DNA of 6,751 bases from Deltaproteobacteria bacterium (lineage in GTDB: Bacteria; Desulfobacterota_B; Binatia; Binatales; Binataceae): NCBI GenBank assembly GCA_021827465.1, contig JAKAVX010000144.1, positions 1-6,751 on the forward strand, written 5' to 3'. Made by a program: the position numbers and the translations under genes. The notes under the pieces were generated by a model. It was not told where the DNA came from. It ran no database searches and saw only the letters and a program-made list of their open reading frames with translations. This document shows, piece after piece, positions 5,904 to 6,751 of this stretch. Position 1 is the stretch's first letter. Each line of letters opens with the position of its first letter.

Positions 5904-6725
5904 CTATCGCCTGACCGCGCGAAAGTACAGGAACAGCGGCGCATGCTCGCGCCATTTGCGCAGAAACGGATGCTCCGAGCACGCTTGCTCGCTCGGGCGC
6001 GGCTCGTGGATACGCTCGAGCGAGAAGCCCGCATCGAGGATGCCGTTGACGTACTCGGACAGCGTACGGTCGAAACGTGGCACCGCGAACATCTCCGCGT
6101 CAGGCGCGTCCGGCGCGCCTGAAAATTTCCAACGCTCGACCCATGGCGTCGAGTCGAAGTACGCCGCAACCCGAATCCCGTTCTCGACTCCCTGCTCATC
6201 GTGAAGCCATGTGAAACCCTTGGTCGCAAAGCAGGGATGCAGGATGCTGAACGTCAGGCGTCCGCGCGGCTTGAGCACGCGATAAATCTCCCGCATCGCG
6301 CCCGCGAAATCAGGGCCGTCCATCAGCGCCATGAACGACGCCGCCGCATCGAACGCGCCGGCGTCCAGGAGCGCGAGATCCGAGAACGATGCGACTTCGT
6401 AGCGGATGCCGAGCGGTTCGCGGCGCTCCTCGGCACGCGCATGCTCGATCATCCGCGCCGACAGGTCCACGCCCGTCATTCGCGCGCCTCGGCGCGCCAG
6501 AATCCGCGTGTTGTGCCCCTCGCCGCATCCCGCATCGAGCACTCTCTGACCGGCAACGTCGCCGATGAATTCGAGGATGGCCGGGTTGTTGTAGAACTCG
6601 CGGTAGACGTCTATACCCCCGCGCACCCGCGGACTCCACGAATCCGCATTTTGATCCCAATAAGCGGCAACTTCGCGCTCGGTGATGGACCCCTGCTGCG
6701 GCGGAGGATCTTTTGCGGCCGGCAT
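5904..6725 (-). CDS. Class I SAM-dependent methyltransferase
   Basis: An intact 273-residue cytoplasmic methyltransferase of the Methyltransf_11/25 type. Motif I is RVLDAGCGEGHNTRIL (residues 61-76), the SAM-binding glycine-rich loop. The acidic residue that would hold the SAM ribose is Asp87 in GVDLS. FDAAASFMALMD (125-136) is the motif IV region and YRVLKPRGRLTFSILHPC (148-165) is the post-motif strand and turn. The N-terminal YWDQNADSW (22-30) is typical of this group. The second half (TWLHDEQGVENG, RTLSEYVNGILDAGF, PLFLYFRA) forms the substrate-side lid; the substrate cannot be read from it. The C-terminus HAPLFLYFRAVRR is a normal end. ATG 6725 has GGGGGAG 8 bases upstream. It is the first visible gene of the minus-strand block and directly precedes the scar containing a flavin-oxidase fragment. 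Confidence 0.92.
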   Translation of the reverse strand: MPAAKDPPPQQGSITEREVAAYWDQNADSWSPRVRGGIDVYREFYNNPAILEFIGDVAGQRVLDAGCGEGHNTRILARRGARMTGVDLSARMIEHARAEERREPLGIRYEVASFSDLALLDAGAFDAAASFMALMDGPDFAGAMREIYRVLKPRGRLTFSILHPCFATKGFTWLHDEQGVENGIRVAAYFDSTPWVERWKFSGAPDAPDAEMFAVPRFDRTLSEYVNGILDAGFSLERIHEPRPSEQACSEHPFLRKWREHAPLFLYFRAVRR

Positions 6726-6751
6726 CGTGAGACTCCCCCTGTGTTGGTGTG

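Noticed and set aside
5816..6725. Read-through of the TAG at 5904-5906 to fuse the class I methyltransferase to the BBE fragment
   Set aside because: The methyltransferase already has a typical C-terminus and the appended fragment is a gene scrap with no readable fold. I see no stop-recoding signal.

Overview
The window is about 6.75 kb of GC-rich DNA from a bacterial chromosome. Long false ORFs lie opposite or out of frame with nearly every gene, as expected at this base composition. The gene set (a CoA-transferase, a DUF72 protein, a bactofilin, an AlkP-superfamily enzyme, a DUF488 protein, a periplasmic c-type cytochrome, a methyltransferase, and remnants of a berberine-bridge-type oxidase and an O-methyltransferase) suggests an uncultured, respiring, Gram-negative soil-type bacterium, for instance a deltaproteobacterial or Binatota-like lineage. 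That placement is inference; no rRNA or other marker gene is present. I see no tRNA, rRNA, CRISPR array, insertion sequence or phage gene.

Layout. Positions 1-734 (minus) hold the N-terminal part of an acetyl-CoA hydrolase/4-hydroxybutyrate CoA-transferase family gene that leaves the window at the left edge. Divergent from it, 825-1517 (plus) encodes a DUF72 protein. It is followed after 10 bases by an unrecognised 196-residue protein (1528-2118, plus) that appears to start at TTG. Converging on this pair is a bactofilin (2131-2478, minus). Divergent from the bactofilin is a 635-residue alkaline-phosphatase-superfamily protein (2633-4540, plus). Its stop codon overlaps that of a convergent DUF488 gene (4537-4887, minus) in the tetramer CTAG. 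Upstream of DUF488 on the minus strand come a 20-base hairpin, a small secreted monohaem cytochrome c (4939-5394), a chimeric scar of two broken genes (about 5408-5903) and an intact class I SAM methyltransferase (5904-6725).

Two points stand out. First, the AlkP-superfamily protein carries its metal-site motifs in circularly permuted order: the segment with the final active-site histidine (HG, then the PLIFSGPG strand and VDIAPT helix) comes first, and the DG / FPSITWPSH / DAAGH / SDHG part follows, capped by an extra beta-rich domain. Second, the stretch between the methyltransferase and the cytochrome is a deletion scar. About 30 C-terminal residues of a BBE-type flavin oxidase are joined out of frame to the C-terminal 136 or so residues of an O-methyltransferase that has lost its SAM-binding half and its stop codon, so its frame stays open through the whole cytochrome gene.

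The genes do not form one pathway. The minus-strand block 4537-6725 could be co-transcribed. The DUF72 gene and its downstream partner look like a two-gene operon. The rest are independent housekeeping or accessory genes.
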